This document shows positions 61,963 to 64,000 of a stretch of 64,000 bases of DNA, one piece after another. Under the pieces are notes generated by a model. The model was not told the DNA's origin and ran no database searches. It worked only from the letters and a program-made list of their open reading frames with translations. Every line of letters begins with the position of its first letter. Position 1 is the stretch's first letter. The DNA is from Paguma larvata (lineage: Eukaryota; Chordata; Mammalia; Carnivora; Viverridae), in NCBI GenBank assembly GCA_030068075.1, contig CM057826.1, positions 34,026,211 to 34,090,210 on the forward strand, given 5' to 3'. The translations under genes were made by a program, and so were the position numbers.

Positions 61963-63099
61963 AAACTTAAGTCTAATAAATTTAAATCTACAGTGTTGCA
62001 GCAATGTTAGCACCCTTTACACAAGTGGCTCATTTTTATTAGGCATAATCAGATGAACCATGAAGCCGAGAGCTGAAGCCATAAATGAGATTTGACTCTA
62101 ATAGGCGCAGCCCTCTCCATAACCCAAAGAGTAGTTGTTATATACATGCAGGTTAGGGGTTTTGTTTTGGTAGAACATCTTAACACAAACATTTTTATCA
62201 AGACCTTTAAAGTTTACAATAACAGACTTTTGAATATTGTGATCTGTATAATAATAGCAAAATTACTATATTTATTCCTGAATCATTACATTTGCTTGCG
62301 AGAAAAAAATCTCTAATTGTATAACCAATGCCGGTTTCAAGGCGATGTAAGTGGTTAGATGACAGCAATTTTTGAACGATGCTGTATATTCCACTTAAAT
62401 AAATCAACCTGCTCTTGCCATTTTATGATTACTAAACAATGCTTATTTCTCATAGTTGAAATTGAGACCTGCATTATTCTAAGATTTATCATGCATAGGC
62501 TGTTTTTTATGGCATTTACCCAAATCCTCCTAATACTTACGATGCTTGTCTGTAGCAACTGATTCTTGTAAATATTTTACATTGTAGTGACAAGAGTTTC
62601 TTTTTGTTGTGTTTTTTTTTTGTTGTTTATGATTCTGAGCATAACTTTATTTGAAAAGTAAAGAGCAAAATAAAATTTTGCTTGTAAAATATACCCTACA
62701 ATTGTGAAAAGGAAAGATGGCATCTAACAATGATGTTAATATAAAGGAGGGGAAAAAAAAACATATTTTAAATGTTTAAACCGTAATCAAATGTTTTGTG
62801 TATATTTTTTTTAAAGGGTATCAAGCTCTGTTCCCTTTTTCCCATTTCTACTGCTGTCTTATACTACTGGTCACCATTATCTCTGGCCTTGAGTGTTAGA
62901 ATAGCCTTTTATCTAGACATTCTCCCTTCTACTCTTATGAAGGGTGTTCTTCCAGGAACAGAGAATGTCATTTTAGCAAGACTAGCATAATTTCTACAGT
63001 TATAAGTGTGGGATGGAGTCCAGACGTTTAGATTTTTAACATGCTCCCTGGCTGGTATTTCTGTATTTGTTCCACAGGCCCTACTCTGACAAGTAATTT
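61963..63099. other. Intergenic, nothing recognised
   Basis: AT-rich sequence; open frames up to 74 codons without recognisable content. Confidence 0.4.
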
Positions 63100-63290
63100 T
63101 CTAGAGTGATGATTCCTAAACTTACTAGTCATGGGTCCCACAGGTGATGATTGTTCATAAAATCAGACCCTGGGGGTTACCCTTGGCCTACTGCAGACAG
63201 ATATGTAGCAGACGATCCTGAGAGTCTTCCCTTTCAGTTGGATCCCCAGACGATCCTAACAATCAATGAAGTTTGGGAAACATGGCCCCC
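63100..63290. repeat. MER5-like DNA transposon relic
   Basis: 'Gatgattcctaaacttacta', 'cccacaggtgatgattgttc', 'aaatcagaccctgggggtta' and 'gaagtttgggaaacatgg' follow the MER5 pattern with degraded ends. The open frame at 63151-63426 crosses it. Confidence 0.45.
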
Positions 63291-64000
63291 GAGGCTGTGG
63301 GCAAACAGTAGATCTCATAGACTAGGGCAGAGAGGTTCATTTGAAAACTCTCTAGTAGCAAGAGGTTCACTTACCACTCTCAGAGGAGTAGCACCTGGGG
63401 CCTGGAAGCAGCCCAGACACGGCTAGACCAGCAGCCTCAAAGTAGGAACAGCTGAAGAGCCAGATGGTGGAACTCCTGCAATATACAAAATCCCTCCCAG
63501 AGCCCAACCCTGCAGAAGAATAACCACAGTACTGAGAGTGCCGGAGCCATCTGTCCGAGAAGGATCCTTGTGGCCCCGGGAAGCTACACCCCTACACCAG
63601 TTTTACCCAGGAAGCCAGAAGGAGCACAGGTATTCTCTCAGGGCTGAGGAACTTAGTTGGCAGTATTGGTCTAGATTTTGAAACAACCCAAAGGAAAAAG
63701 ATAAAGAATTCCATAGGGAGTTTTCTATTTGGGGGAGGTGGTGGAAGAAACAAAGAATAATAACTACTATTTTATGGGAATGTTATTTATGTTATCTCTT
63801 TTAACTCTCACAGAAAATCTTCGAGGTAAGGTATTTAGCACAAATGTGTTGACTGAAGTGCAAAAAGGTTATTTTCCCGAGCTGAATTTTCAGTTCAAGT
63901 TATACTCTGTATCTGCTGTCTTTCGTGTAATGAGTGCTCAAGACAGAGTCCTAACTGTATTGTTGGCTAGTTGGGTTTTACTCCAGAATAAAGGTTTTTA
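63291..64000. other. Intergenic, with a minus-strand MIR fragment at about 63750-63890
   Basis: The first 400 bases are more GC-balanced and unassigned. 'Ttatctcttttaactctcac' followed by 'cttcgaggtaaggtattta' is a reversed MIR fragment. Confidence 0.45.

Noticed and set aside
61527..62013. Open frames of 76-117 codons on both strands
   Set aside because: They cross a CAN-SINE and its poly-T tail and have no other support.

Overview
The window is mammalian nuclear DNA from a carnivore, most likely a cat-family (feliform) species. The evidence is about 34 copies or fragments of a tRNA-Lys-derived CAN-SINE. Its head (CACCTGGGTGGCTCAGTCGG), internal part (GTGCTGACAGCTCAGAGCC) and CT-rich, A-rich tail are of the felid type rather than the canid type. 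The only protein-coding gene I can support is MRPS30 (PDCD9; mitoribosomal protein mL65).

Layout. Positions 1 to about 6725 hold MRPS30 on the + strand, entered part-way through exon 1. Its five coding segments (1-533, 2074-2219, 3162-3267, 4238-4414, 6356-6645) join in frame with GT/AG introns of phases 1, 0, 1 and 1. A polyadenylation signal lies at 6699-6704. The start of exon 1 carries an apparent one-base frame break near position 61, between the mitochondrial targeting region and the mature protein.

From about 6.7 kb to the end I see no gene. The DNA is AT-rich intergenic sequence filled with layered transposon remains: MIR and L2 relics, hAT-type DNA transposons (MER5-like and others), MLT1 (ERVL-MaLR) LTRs, three younger-looking LTRs (two of them nested in older LTRs), degenerate L1/HAL1 sequence, and one longer carnivore L1 on the minus strand (38345-41780). 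CAN-SINEs lie on top, many with readable target-site duplications. Several microsatellites are present.

No RNA gene, CRISPR array, operon or other system was found. The most informative observations are the MRPS30 exon 1 frame break, a 270-bp minus-strand LTR nested in an older LTR with a 4-bp duplication (30759-31028), a larger LTR nested in another LTR (49855-51540), an inverted pair of MLT1 LTRs (23688-24718), and a SINE pile-up at 27750-28967. Family names come from recalled consensus sequences; no search was run. Element boundaries are approximate unless a target-site duplication is given.
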